Shown: piece by piece, positions 52,997-60,537 of the stretch | Layout: each line of letters begins with the position of its first letter | Position numbering within the stretch: the stretch's first letter is position 1 | Assembly (NCBI RefSeq): GCF_003014535.1 | Contig: NZ_PYGD01000001.1 | Coordinates: forward strand, 1,054,001 to 1,118,000 | Length of the DNA: 64,000 nucleotides | Direction: 5' to 3' | DNA from: Taibaiella chishuiensis | GTDB lineage: Bacteria > Bacteroidota > Bacteroidia > Chitinophagales > Chitinophagaceae | The notes under the pieces: generated by a model | Told to the model about the DNA's origin: nothing | Databases searched by the model: none | The model's input: only the letters and a program-made list of their open reading frames with translations | Made by a program: the position numbers and the translations under genes

Positions 52997-55024
52997 ATGG
53001 GCCAAGTTATCCGTGTACTGAAGAACCGCATCCTGGTATGTCTTGCCGTATTCTGTCCGCTGTTGGCAGCTGCGCAGCAGGACCTGCATTACGAGTTAAC
53101 AGTCAGGGCAAATCTTGCCGGTAAGACATTTTCTGTAAATGGCTCCATGTCTTTCCTGGCGGGCCCTTCGGCTACAGATACCCTATCTGTTACGCTCCAC
53201 AAATGTGCAGCCCCGCCTGTACTTCGCTTAAAATGCCCTTCGGGGCAGCTTGCCGGTATCGATACATCCACCAACGAAACAGGCGACAGGGTTTACCGGT
53301 TCCGGTTTCTAAAAAGGCTTGCTGCCGGTACGCGCCTGGAATTCGATTACCGGTACGAACGTGGCGCCGCGCCTGCATTCCAGTATTACATAGACCCTAC
53401 TTTTTGTATGGCGGGTGGTTACGGATCGGCATGGTACCCGCAGGTTTCCGCTGCTACGGGCACGGGTGCAGAAGAGGTAATGCGGGGTACTGCCCATATC
53501 AAGGTTGTATTGCCCAAGCCGCTGGTGGCGGTGATGGCGGCTGCAAGTCAGAGCACTACAATGCAGGGGCAATCGGTTACCTACGATTTCCGCTATGCAA
53601 GGCCCGATATTTTTTCGTTGTATATCGGCGCTTACCGGCGACAGGAAGTAAAGGGCCCGATCCCGTTTTACTACTTCAGCATGGATCCCGAAACTCAGGT
53701 CGCGGAGCTTTCTGTAAAAGCGTCGGAAGTACTTAACTATCTCGTATCCCTGTTCGGTCCTTTGGCTATTCCCCATTTCTCTGTAATCGAATTCCCGGAT
53801 GAGGTGTCCGAGCGCACGGGTATCGGCGGGGCCAGCATCATGGGTGGGATCGTAATGCCGGCGCATGCCATGAAACGCTTTAACTACGCGCTTTTCGGCC
53901 ATGAGTTTTCCCACCAGTGGTGGGGCAATAAAGTGCTTGTGCGCGGGACTAAAGGCGGACCAATGTTAAGCGAAGGCCTGGCGCAATACGGCTCCCTGCA
54001 GGTGGTACAACACTTCGACAGTGCGCAGGCGCTCCTGTACCGGAAAACGGGGTATCCGGGTTATATCCCCGATCAATGTGGCCTGGGCTACCTGAAAAAT
54101 GCGGCGGCAGGTATCGATGCTCCACTCGCAGAACTGACCGATGCAAACGGGCATACGATCGGCAACAGTAAAGGATTCCTGGTGCTGGAGCTGTTGTCCC
54201 GGGTAATGGGGAAGGAAACATTCCATAAAACCTTACGGCATATCGCCGATCAGTATAGTGTACCCGGCCTGCGTTGGGAAGACTTCCTGCAGGAGCTCGA
54301 AACGGCGCATGGCGGTAGTCTGCAGTGGTTCTACAGTCAATGGTTCGACCGTACCGGCGCCCCCGCCTGGAACACGGCCTGGCAACAATCGCAGGACGAG
54401 CTCCTGCTCACGGTTACGCAAACAGGCAGCAGCTACCGCCTGCCCCTGGATGTGCTGATCACCTGTGCCGGTGGCGAACGTATACTGCAACAGGTATGGA
54501 TCAGCGGGCGCGAAACTTTATTGCGGTTTCCTGTACCGGGCCGCGTTACAACCGTACAGCTCGATCCGTATTTTAAGATAATCCACTGGGACGACACATT
54601 GACGCCTATGGCCAGGGAGCTGAGCAAGGTGCAGCGTGTACAACAGCTCCGTGCCGAACAAAAACCAGAAGCGGCCGAAACACTGGCCTGGTCTTACTTG
54701 CAGGCCGGATTCCCCGAAGATCGTTACGGTACCGAATTTCACCTTTGGTATAACCTGGGCCGTATTAAAGGGATACTTGGTAAAGAAGAGGAGGCGCTTT
54801 CCTGTTACCAGGACGCGTTGCGTTGCGCCGTTCGTTCGCCCGAGCTGCTGGCCTATACCTATTACCGGATCGCGCAGATCGCGCAGCGTAAAAGAGACGC
54901 CGCGCTATTGCTCTGGGCCTGCGACCAGGCGCTTAAAGCAGATGCCTTGTATGACAGGCAGGACGATATGCAGACATTGATCGGTCAGTTGAAAACGGCC
55001 GGTATGCCCGCGCAGAAAAACTAA
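52997..55024 (+). CDS. M1-like zinc metallopeptidase, secreted
   Basis: 675 residues. Signal peptide ending near PLLAAAQQ. Residues ~120-420 hold a peptidase M1-type fold with the zinc site HEFSH (302-306) and E326 in SEGLAQY. The spacing from the second His to Glu is 19 residues, one more than the M1 consensus. The GAMEN exopeptidase motif is not present; its position holds GIGGASIMGG, so aminopeptidase activity is doubtful. The C-terminal ~100 residues contain TPR-like helices (RIKGILGKEEEALSCYQDAL). Exported to the periplasm or outside; no sorting domain seen. Confidence 0.8.
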   Translation: MGQVIRVLKNRILVCLAVFCPLLAAAQQDLHYELTVRANLAGKTFSVNGSMSFLAGPSATDTLSVTLHKCAAPPVLRLKCPSGQLAGIDTSTNETGDRVYRFRFLKRLAAGTRLEFDYRYERGAAPAFQYYIDPTFCMAGGYGSAWYPQVSAATGTGAEEVMRGTAHIKVVLPKPLVAVMAAASQSTTMQGQSVTYDFRYARPDIFSLYIGAYRRQEVKGPIPFYYFSMDPETQVAELSVKASEVLNYLVSLFGPLAIPHFSVIEFPDEVSERTGIGGASIMGGIVMPAHAMKRFNYALFGHEFSHQWWGNKVLVRGTKGGPMLSEGLAQYGSLQVVQHFDSAQALLYRKTGYPGYIPDQCGLGYLKNAAAGIDAPLAELTDANGHTIGNSKGFLVLELLSRVMGKETFHKTLRHIADQYSVPGLRWEDFLQELETAHGGSLQWFYSQWFDRTGAPAWNTAWQQSQDELLLTVTQTGSSYRLPLDVLITCAGGERILQQVWISGRETLLRFPVPGRVTTVQLDPYFKIIHWDDTLTPMARELSKVQRVQQLRAEQKPEAAETLAWSYLQAGFPEDRYGTEFHLWYNLGRIKGILGKEEEALSCYQDALRCAVRSPELLAYTYYRIAQIAQRKRDAALLLWACDQALKADALYDRQDDMQTLIGQLKTAGMPAQKN

Positions 55025-55123
55025 ACCGTTGCGGGCAAAAATTACCCATGGTTAGGTATAGAAACTGCCTGTTATTCAGGCTACGTTTGTGGCATTGCTG
55101 ATATGTAATCCCTTATCAAAATT

Positions 55124-55972
55124 ATGCTGCACGATGTTTTTATAAGCTATACGCAACCCGACCGCAATGTTGCCACCTATATGCATGATCTGTTCCAGGC
55201 CAACCAGCTGAAAAGCTGGATGGCGCTTTCCGGGAGCAACGGTATCGTGATGGACCCGCCTTTTGAAACCCAGCTCGTTCATGCTATCCGTAACAGTAGG
55301 ATCTTTGTATTGATCTACTCCGATTATTGTAATCATTCCGACGATATAATCCGGGAAATCCGGCAACGTAACAAGCAACATCCGACTGTTATTATCCGGC
55401 TCGACGATTCCAGATACCGTCCCGATCTTTCTTATTATCTTGAAGGTATCCAATACGTGAAAGCTGCTCATCATAACCTTTATCCTGCTGCCTGCAGGGT
55501 GTTACAGGAAGTGATCAAAAAACTGCAGGAGCATTTCCCCGGTCTGAACCTCCCTACAGATAAACTGCTTTTTTACAACGGCGTGAAGCTGCTGGATGAC
55601 AGGAAATATAACAGGTCGGTTGCTACTTTGGCGCAATACACAGAGATCGATCCGGATAACTGCGATGGTTGGTTTTACCTGGCACTCGCGACCATAGGCG
55701 GCAGAAAGATCCGGAAAATGACGCTGCAGGAGGTACAGCGGTTAGAAGCTATGCTGCTGCCGGTATCCGGTACGAAGGAAACGGGTTTTATCAGCCTGTT
55801 ACTGGCGATCATCAGGCAGAGTTATTATGCCGGTAATGGTTTTATCGTACCTGCGCCGGGTATCGAAGCTTTGGTAGATGGTGTCGTCCTGGTCAGGGAA
55901 GAGGCCCTGGTACTCGTTATGCATATCGATGAATCGGAACGCAGCCGGTTCCAACAATTTTTAGCATATTAA
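55124..55972 (+). CDS. TIR-domain protein with TPR-like C-terminus
   Basis: 282 residues with no signal peptide. Residues ~1-115 are a TIR domain: DVFISYTQPD (4-13), W32, AIRNSRIFVLIYSDY, and a conserved acidic residue E78, six residues after S72, at the position of the catalytic Glu of TIR NADases (S-x5-E). Residues ~150-210 resemble a TPR pair (LFYNGVKLLDDRKYNRSV, DNCDGWFYLALATIG). TIR proteins in bacteria often act in antiviral defence, making a signalling molecule or consuming NAD+. It is separated by 12 bases from the membrane-protein gene downstream, implying an operon. Confidence is high for TIR, lower for role. Confidence 0.82.
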   Translation: MLHDVFISYTQPDRNVATYMHDLFQANQLKSWMALSGSNGIVMDPPFETQLVHAIRNSRIFVLIYSDYCNHSDDIIREIRQRNKQHPTVIIRLDDSRYRPDLSYYLEGIQYVKAAHHNLYPAACRVLQEVIKKLQEHFPGLNLPTDKLLFYNGVKLLDDRKYNRSVATLAQYTEIDPDNCDGWFYLALATIGGRKIRKMTLQEVQRLEAMLLPVSGTKETGFISLLLAIIRQSYYAGNGFIVPAPGIEALVDGVVLVREEALVLVMHIDESERSRFQQFLAY

Positions 55973-55984
55973 ATAAGGCGCCGC

Positions 55985-56773
55985 ATGGATTATTCTTCAA
56001 ACGAAAGCCGCAGAACGGGAGTCGCAAAATACTTTATAGAAACACCGCGCAAACCGGACAAAAAGATCTGGATACTAATGACTGGGGTTTCATTATTACT
56101 GATACACAAAGGATATGGACAGGCCAATGAGGGAGGTACGCTTTTTATAATTGCGGGTTGGGGCGGCTTATGCTGGGTAGGAGCCAAACTCTATCAAATC
56201 GCGAGGCAATATCGTCTTGATTTTAACGAAGCCGAGCCTAAAGCTACGGATATGGATATGGACGCATGGCTTGTCGATGGGTATGCTATGATCCTGGGTA
56301 TGGCAAAAAAGAGATTAGGGCTCGAGGAGGACGACATCAGTGCAAACCCCTTGAGGATCGATGGCCCTGATCTCCAATCCCACATAGCGCCGGGCCGGGA
56401 CCGTGTGCTGCGTTTTGATCGTCATGATATTCTTTTATTGTTTTTGACGAAACATCACGTTGCTACCTACCGCTGCACTTTTGATCTTCGTAGCGGGAAG
56501 ATTCTGGCAGAGGACACAAAAGAAATCCTGTACCGGAATATTACCACCGTGGAAACAGGCAGATCCGGTGATGTTTTTGTATATGGCATCAAAAAGATCC
56601 CGATAAAAGGGGTACGAAACCTGGCTATATACACAGCCCATGGTAAAGTTATTTCCATTAATTATTTCCTGGACCGCGAAATCCAGGATGACAATACAAT
56701 TACGCCTGCATCGGATGCGGAATATACCATCATGGCCTTGCGCAGGCGGATAATCGAGAGCAGGGGCGGATAG
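55985..56773 (+). CDS. Two-helix membrane protein with PH-like cytoplasmic domain
   Basis: 262 residues. Two hydrophobic helices at about 28-50 and 52-72 (IWILMTGVSLLL, LFIIAGWGGLCWVGAKL) are followed by a ~190-residue soluble part. Residues ~135-262 (RHDILLLFLTKHHVATYRCT ... ILYRNITTVETG ... FVYGIKKIPIKG) have the strand order of bacterial PH (bPH-like) domains; this is my inference by pattern only. It lies 12 bases after the TIR gene, so the two products probably work together. No family name could be assigned. Confidence 0.6.
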   Translation: MDYSSNESRRTGVAKYFIETPRKPDKKIWILMTGVSLLLIHKGYGQANEGGTLFIIAGWGGLCWVGAKLYQIARQYRLDFNEAEPKATDMDMDAWLVDGYAMILGMAKKRLGLEEDDISANPLRIDGPDLQSHIAPGRDRVLRFDRHDILLLFLTKHHVATYRCTFDLRSGKILAEDTKEILYRNITTVETGRSGDVFVYGIKKIPIKGVRNLAIYTAHGKVISINYFLDREIQDDNTITPASDAEYTIMALRRRIIESRGG

Positions 56774-56806
56774 GCAGCGCATATTTATATATAGGCGGGC
56801 AGCGAA

Positions 56807-56835
56807 AAGGCGGGACTGGTTATCAGTCCCGCCTT
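56807..56835. terminator. Bidirectional hairpin terminator between convergent genes
   Basis: A perfect 12-bp stem (AAGGCGGGACTG/CAGTCCCGCCTT) with a 5-base loop. On the minus side it is followed by TTCGC, on the plus side by GCTTTG. Confidence 0.7.
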
Positions 56836-56867
56836 GCTTTGTATAACGTTGGCCTGGTATTTACCGG

Positions 56868-57623
56868 TTAGTAGGTTTCGGTCACATAATCTGAATTTAC
56901 AAGCATGCGTTCGTAAAGATCTTCGAGCAGTTTTGTCGATTCGGGCCTGTAACCAAAGAAACGGAAGCCGGAAGGCGCTGTTGTTATACCATGTTTAAAT
57001 GCATCTGCCATATCCTCGGCGCAGATCAGCTCGTCTATCTTGTCCAGTACAAAGTCATCACCCTGGCCATAAATCCCGATATAACTCAGGCAATAGATAA
57101 GCGCACAACAAAAGAGAAGAGCTGCGATAGTGTACTGGTTAACGATATAAAAGAGGATGGCAACACCAATGACCAATAGCGGTTCGACGAAAGTCTCCTG
57201 TATGCGGGTCCGGTTTCTGGCCGGGCCAAGGCCTATATTTTCAACGAAGGGCAACAGCTTGCCGGTCGAGCGGCTGAACCGCATATGCTTCTCGTCGGGA
57301 TAATATTTAGACTCCTGGTAGCGGAAGTAGCTGAATATTAAAAATCCTGCTGTAAAAAGATACCAGCCCCAGTTGAGGGCCATGATATCAGACCAGTCGG
57401 CCCCGTGCATCATTGACGCCATGAAAAGGGGGAAAATAATCAGGAACAGGCCAATCACAGTTACGGGGAAAAGATTGAAATAGCGGCAGCCCATGTCACG
57501 GCGTATAAAGACTTCGAGCAGCAGCTTTGGGTAAGAGGCGATGCCCAGGAAAAAGTTAAGCAGCGCTTCTCTAATGGGGTTTCTTCTTTGGCAGACAGAG
57601 GTGAAATAAAGATTTTTCTTCAT
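56868..57623 (-). CDS. Polytopic membrane protein, unknown function
   Basis: 251 residues with about four transmembrane segments: residues ~52-74 (FPVTVIGLFLIIFPLFMASM), ~83-103 (NWGWYLFTAGFLIFSYF), ~147-165 and ~167-190 (EPLLVIGVAILFYIVNQ, AALLFCCALIYCLSYIG). The C-terminal ~60 residues are soluble (DELICAEDMADAFKHGITT ... FRFFGYRPESTKLLEDLY). No family recognised. Convergent with the TIR/PH-like pair; its hairpin terminator is shared with them. Same neighbourhood but no common promoter. Confidence 0.55.
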   Translation of the reverse strand: MKKNLYFTSVCQRRNPIREALLNFFLGIASYPKLLLEVFIRRDMGCRYFNLFPVTVIGLFLIIFPLFMASMMHGADWSDIMALNWGWYLFTAGFLIFSYFRYQESKYYPDEKHMRFSRSTGKLLPFVENIGLGPARNRTRIQETFVEPLLVIGVAILFYIVNQYTIAALLFCCALIYCLSYIGIYGQGDDFVLDKIDELICAEDMADAFKHGITTAPSGFRFFGYRPESTKLLEDLYERMLVNSDYVTETY

Positions 57624-58004
57624 TGTTTTTGTTGTTTGATAATTGTATGATAGAAAATATTTTCATGTGTAAAATTAGCCTGCGACGATATGCCGGGATG
57701 TACCTACTGCTGGGTATTTTGAAAGAACAACGGGCCGGAGATTACAGGATTCCGGCGGGAGCCTCCGGGAATGCGGCATTTGTTGAGGGGTACCTGCGAC
57801 AATGTTCCCGGATGCGCCTTTAGCATATGTGCGCGTCCGGAAGCTGTTGCAGGCATGGGGTGTATAAGATGCCGAGGTTGATCTGTGAGGCCAAGGTGCA
57901 ATCTTGCCTTGAGAAAATGTATTAAGAAATTAAATGATCCTTGGCCGGGACAATGCCGCTAATGACGGATAATATTAGTATTTTTATAATCCTATAAATT
58001 GGCC
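57624..58004. other. Gene-free spacer
   Basis: About 380 bases between a divergent membrane-protein gene and the S41 peptidase gene. Small reading frames inside (for example from 57623 on the plus strand, 66 codons) have no signal peptide or homology I can see. An imperfect inverted repeat (ATTCCGG/CCGGGAAT) occurs near 57749. I could not find a TAnnTTTG promoter for the peptidase. Confidence 0.4.
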
Positions 58005-59522
58005 ATGAAAAGACTCGCTTTGATCATCCTTTTACTTGTTACTGGGTTAAAGGTAACGGGACAACAAATTAATGCTAAAATATCAGCCGATCAGCGCAGG
58101 CAGGAAGTTATACTGCTTCAAAAGTCGCTGATCAGCTTGCACCCCGGATTATACCGTTATAACACACCCGGGCAAATCGATCAATACGTAAACGAGTTGC
58201 TGCAAAAGGTATCGGGCCCAATAACGGACCATGCGTATTTTATTTTGTTGTCTCAATTTGTGACGAAAATAAAATGCGGCCACACTTACCTGAATCCCTG
58301 GAATCAAAAAAAACAAGTCATCGACGATTATTTTTCTAAGTCCTACATCCCATTTTTATACCGGGTAGTCGATAAGAAATTTATCATCACGCATAACCTG
58401 TCTGAGCATCCCGGGATCAGGGAAGGAGATGAAATCATCAGTATTAATGGTATTGCGGTACATACGATCTTTGATAGTCTGTGGACGGTAAGCCGTTCCG
58501 ATGGCAACAACGGGCCGGGAAAGAAGTCAGACAATATGAATATTGTCCCTATAGATATTGACACCAGTAATTATTCGATGTTCGATATATTTTTCCCGCT
58601 CTTTTTTCCTCAGAATTTTGATACAGCTACTTATCGTTTCGGGATAAAATCCTCAAAAGGCAAGTCCCGCATGATAACGGTCAGGTCGCTGTCGAAGAAA
58701 CAACGGCAGTTGGTTTGCGTTTCAAGATTCGGGAAAATCCCGATACACGAAGAAAATTGGACGTTCAGATCACTGAATCCTGAAACTGCCTATTTCAGGA
58801 TCGGAGATTTTGAAACATGGGAATGGAAAACTGATTACAAAAAGTACCTGGACAGTGTTTTTAAAACAGTGGCACGAAATCATACACCAAATCTGGTCAT
58901 AGATATCAGGGGCAATGAAGGTGGCGATGATGAGGCGCGGGACGAACTGCTGTCCTATATAATCGATAAGCCATTTGGTTGCGAAAATCCTACCAGGAGG
59001 TTGTATAGATTTCTGAGCATACCAGACACGCTAATGCCTTACTTAAAAACATGGGAAAAAGAAGCCAAGCAGCCTAAAAATGCAAAGGAATATACGATGA
59101 CATCAGAAGGTTTGTACGAACGGAATGAAGCCATACGGCAACCCTGTAGCCCTGTTAACCCCAAACCGGGTGTTTTTAAAGGGAAGGTATTTTTAATAAC
59201 CAATTCAAACAATAGTTCCACAACTTTTACACTCGCAGATATCTTCCAGGTAGCACACAGGGGGAGCATTGTGGGGGAGCAGACCGGAGGAACAAAGCAG
59301 GGCCTGAACGGAGGTAAATTTTTACTCTTAAACCTGCCCTATTCGAAAATCGAAATCGATATTCCCATCATCTGGCAGGCGCCTGCAACTGCCAGGCAGG
59401 ATGAGGGTATTGTCCCGGATTATGTTATCCCGGAAACACAAAAAGACATAGCCCTGCACCATGACGCGCAGCTTTCTTTTGTCCTCGGTTTAATTTCGAA
59501 ACAACAGACGCAACATAAATAG
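58005..59522 (+). CDS. S41-family peptidase (C-terminal-processing-protease-like)
   Basis: 505 residues from the ATG at 58005; a TTG two codons upstream is less likely. Signal peptide MKRLALIILLLVTGLKVTGQ. Residues ~105-190 look like a PDZ domain (EGDEIISINGIAVHT). Residues ~255-480 are the S41 core: LVIDIRGNEGGDDEA, GKVFLITNSNNSSTT with S404/S405 as the possible nucleophile, and VGEQTGGTKQGLNGG. Periplasmic or secreted serine endoprotease. Stand-alone gene with a terminator downstream. Confidence 0.88.
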   Translation: MKRLALIILLLVTGLKVTGQQINAKISADQRRQEVILLQKSLISLHPGLYRYNTPGQIDQYVNELLQKVSGPITDHAYFILLSQFVTKIKCGHTYLNPWNQKKQVIDDYFSKSYIPFLYRVVDKKFIITHNLSEHPGIREGDEIISINGIAVHTIFDSLWTVSRSDGNNGPGKKSDNMNIVPIDIDTSNYSMFDIFFPLFFPQNFDTATYRFGIKSSKGKSRMITVRSLSKKQRQLVCVSRFGKIPIHEENWTFRSLNPETAYFRIGDFETWEWKTDYKKYLDSVFKTVARNHTPNLVIDIRGNEGGDDEARDELLSYIIDKPFGCENPTRRLYRFLSIPDTLMPYLKTWEKEAKQPKNAKEYTMTSEGLYERNEAIRQPCSPVNPKPGVFKGKVFLITNSNNSSTTFTLADIFQVAHRGSIVGEQTGGTKQGLNGGKFLLLNLPYSKIEIDIPIIWQAPATARQDEGIVPDYVIPETQKDIALHHDAQLSFVLGLISKQQTQHK

Positions 59523-59604
59523 CCAGGGAAGGGATAAGCGCATCTTCAAATGCTAACCGGAGAGATCAATACGATTTAAGGGCCGTAAACAGAGCCCAAA
59601 ACAA

Positions 59605-59631
59605 CAAAACCCGCTCGAAGAGCGGGTTTTG
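59605..59631. terminator. Bidirectional terminator
   Basis: A perfect 11-bp stem (CAAAACCCGCT/AGCGGGTTTTG, 5-base loop) between the S41 gene and tRNA-Gln; both arms carry A/T tracts, so it can act for either. Confidence 0.8.
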
Positions 59632-59636
59632 TGTTG

Positions 59637-59707
59637 TAGAATCACATGGATTCGAACCATGACCAACAGAGTCAGAGTCTGGTATGCTACCGTTACACTA
59701 TAATTCT
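59637..59707 (-). tRNA. tRNA-Gln (anticodon CTG)
   Basis: A cloverleaf on the minus strand: acceptor AGAATTA/TGATTCT, D-arm with GTG...CAT, anticodon stem CAGA/TCTG around loop CTCTGAC (anticodon CTG), T-arm CATGG TTCGAAT CCATG. CCA is not encoded. One base pair of the anticodon stem (position 27-43) is a mismatch. Confidence 0.88.
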
Positions 59708-59725
59708 AGTTCCTTTTGGGGAGTG

Positions 59726-59756
59726 CAAAGGTAAAACACTTTTTTATTTCTGCCAA
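59726..59756 (-). promoter_or_regulatory. Promoter of tRNA-Gln
   Basis: Minus-strand TACCTTTG (59726-59733) and TTG (59754-59756) 20 bases apart, close to the tRNA 5' end. Confidence 0.65.
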
Positions 59757-59872
59757 TTCCTGGCAAAAAAATCTGCCCGCCTGAATACCTTTTATAAATA
59801 ATCCCCGGAAGAAGGGTCCCGGGGATTACTCGTACCCGTTCAGCAGACCGGGCTATTGTACTTTTTCCCGTA

Positions 59873-60280
59873 TCAGGAACGGATCACGGAGAAGTAGATA
59901 TCGTAACCTATGCGCCATGCGTTAACCTGTACGATGTAAGGCGCTGATGAGCCTACGGTAACCACTTTCGAAAAGCTGGTCGGTGCGGATGGGTTGGTAG
60001 AGATGTCGACCAGGTTCGTGCCCAGGATACCATTGAACCGCACACTGGCTTCATCGGCAAAATAAACGATCGTGGGAGCGGTAAGCGGTGTGGTTTTCGT
60101 TACATCGCTTGCCGACAGGCCAAAGGCATAATAAGGCGCGCCGAAACCTGCCTGGAATACGGCACAGCTGACGATGGTGTTGCCGCCGCCGCCTTTGCGG
60201 GTAATGGTAGTGGCAAAAGAACTGCTGAAGAACAACATTGCGGTTACGGTAAAGGCGAGCAACAATTTCATGTTTTTCAT
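59873..60280 (-). CDS. Secreted protein, unknown function
   Basis: 135 residues from the ATG at 60280 (or 60271, three codons later). Signal peptide MKNMKLLLAFTVTAMLFFSS ending near SFA. The mature part is Gly/Ala/Thr/Val-rich (RKGGGGNTIVSCAVFQAG, SSAPYIVQVNAWRIGYDIYF), beta-rich, with a single Cys. No family recognised and no sorting tag or lipobox. It stands alone between tRNA-Gln and a T9SS cargo gene. Confidence 0.6.
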   Translation of the reverse strand: MKNMKLLLAFTVTAMLFFSSSFATTITRKGGGGNTIVSCAVFQAGFGAPYYAFGLSASDVTKTTPLTAPTIVYFADEASVRFNGILGTNLVDISTNPSAPTSFSKVVTVGSSAPYIVQVNAWRIGYDIYFSVIRS

Positions 60281-60537
60281 AAAAAATTGATTTGTGTTTT
60301 GGTGAAGGGCAAAGATCAAAAGGCATAAGGGTATTAAATGCCCTCCTGTAACATCCTGCATTTTTTTAATCGCGCAGGAATACTTCCGGCCCTTTCCAGG
60401 CTATAATAGACGATAAACATAAATGATTTGTTAATATTTTATTATATTGCAATCGGGAATATGTGTTTTATTGACTGCAAGCTCGTGAGTAATCCCTGAT
60501 GTAATACCTAACCTTAACCTGAAACACCCAACAATGT

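Noticed and set aside
55124-57623. Mobile defence island
   Set aside because: No integrase, transposase, attachment site or tRNA flank; base composition looks like the neighbours, so island status is unsupported even if the module itself is interesting.
57623-57823. Small plus-strand frame (66 codons) in the spacer before the S41 gene
   Set aside because: No promoter, composition or homology support; mostly arginine/glycine-poor noise.
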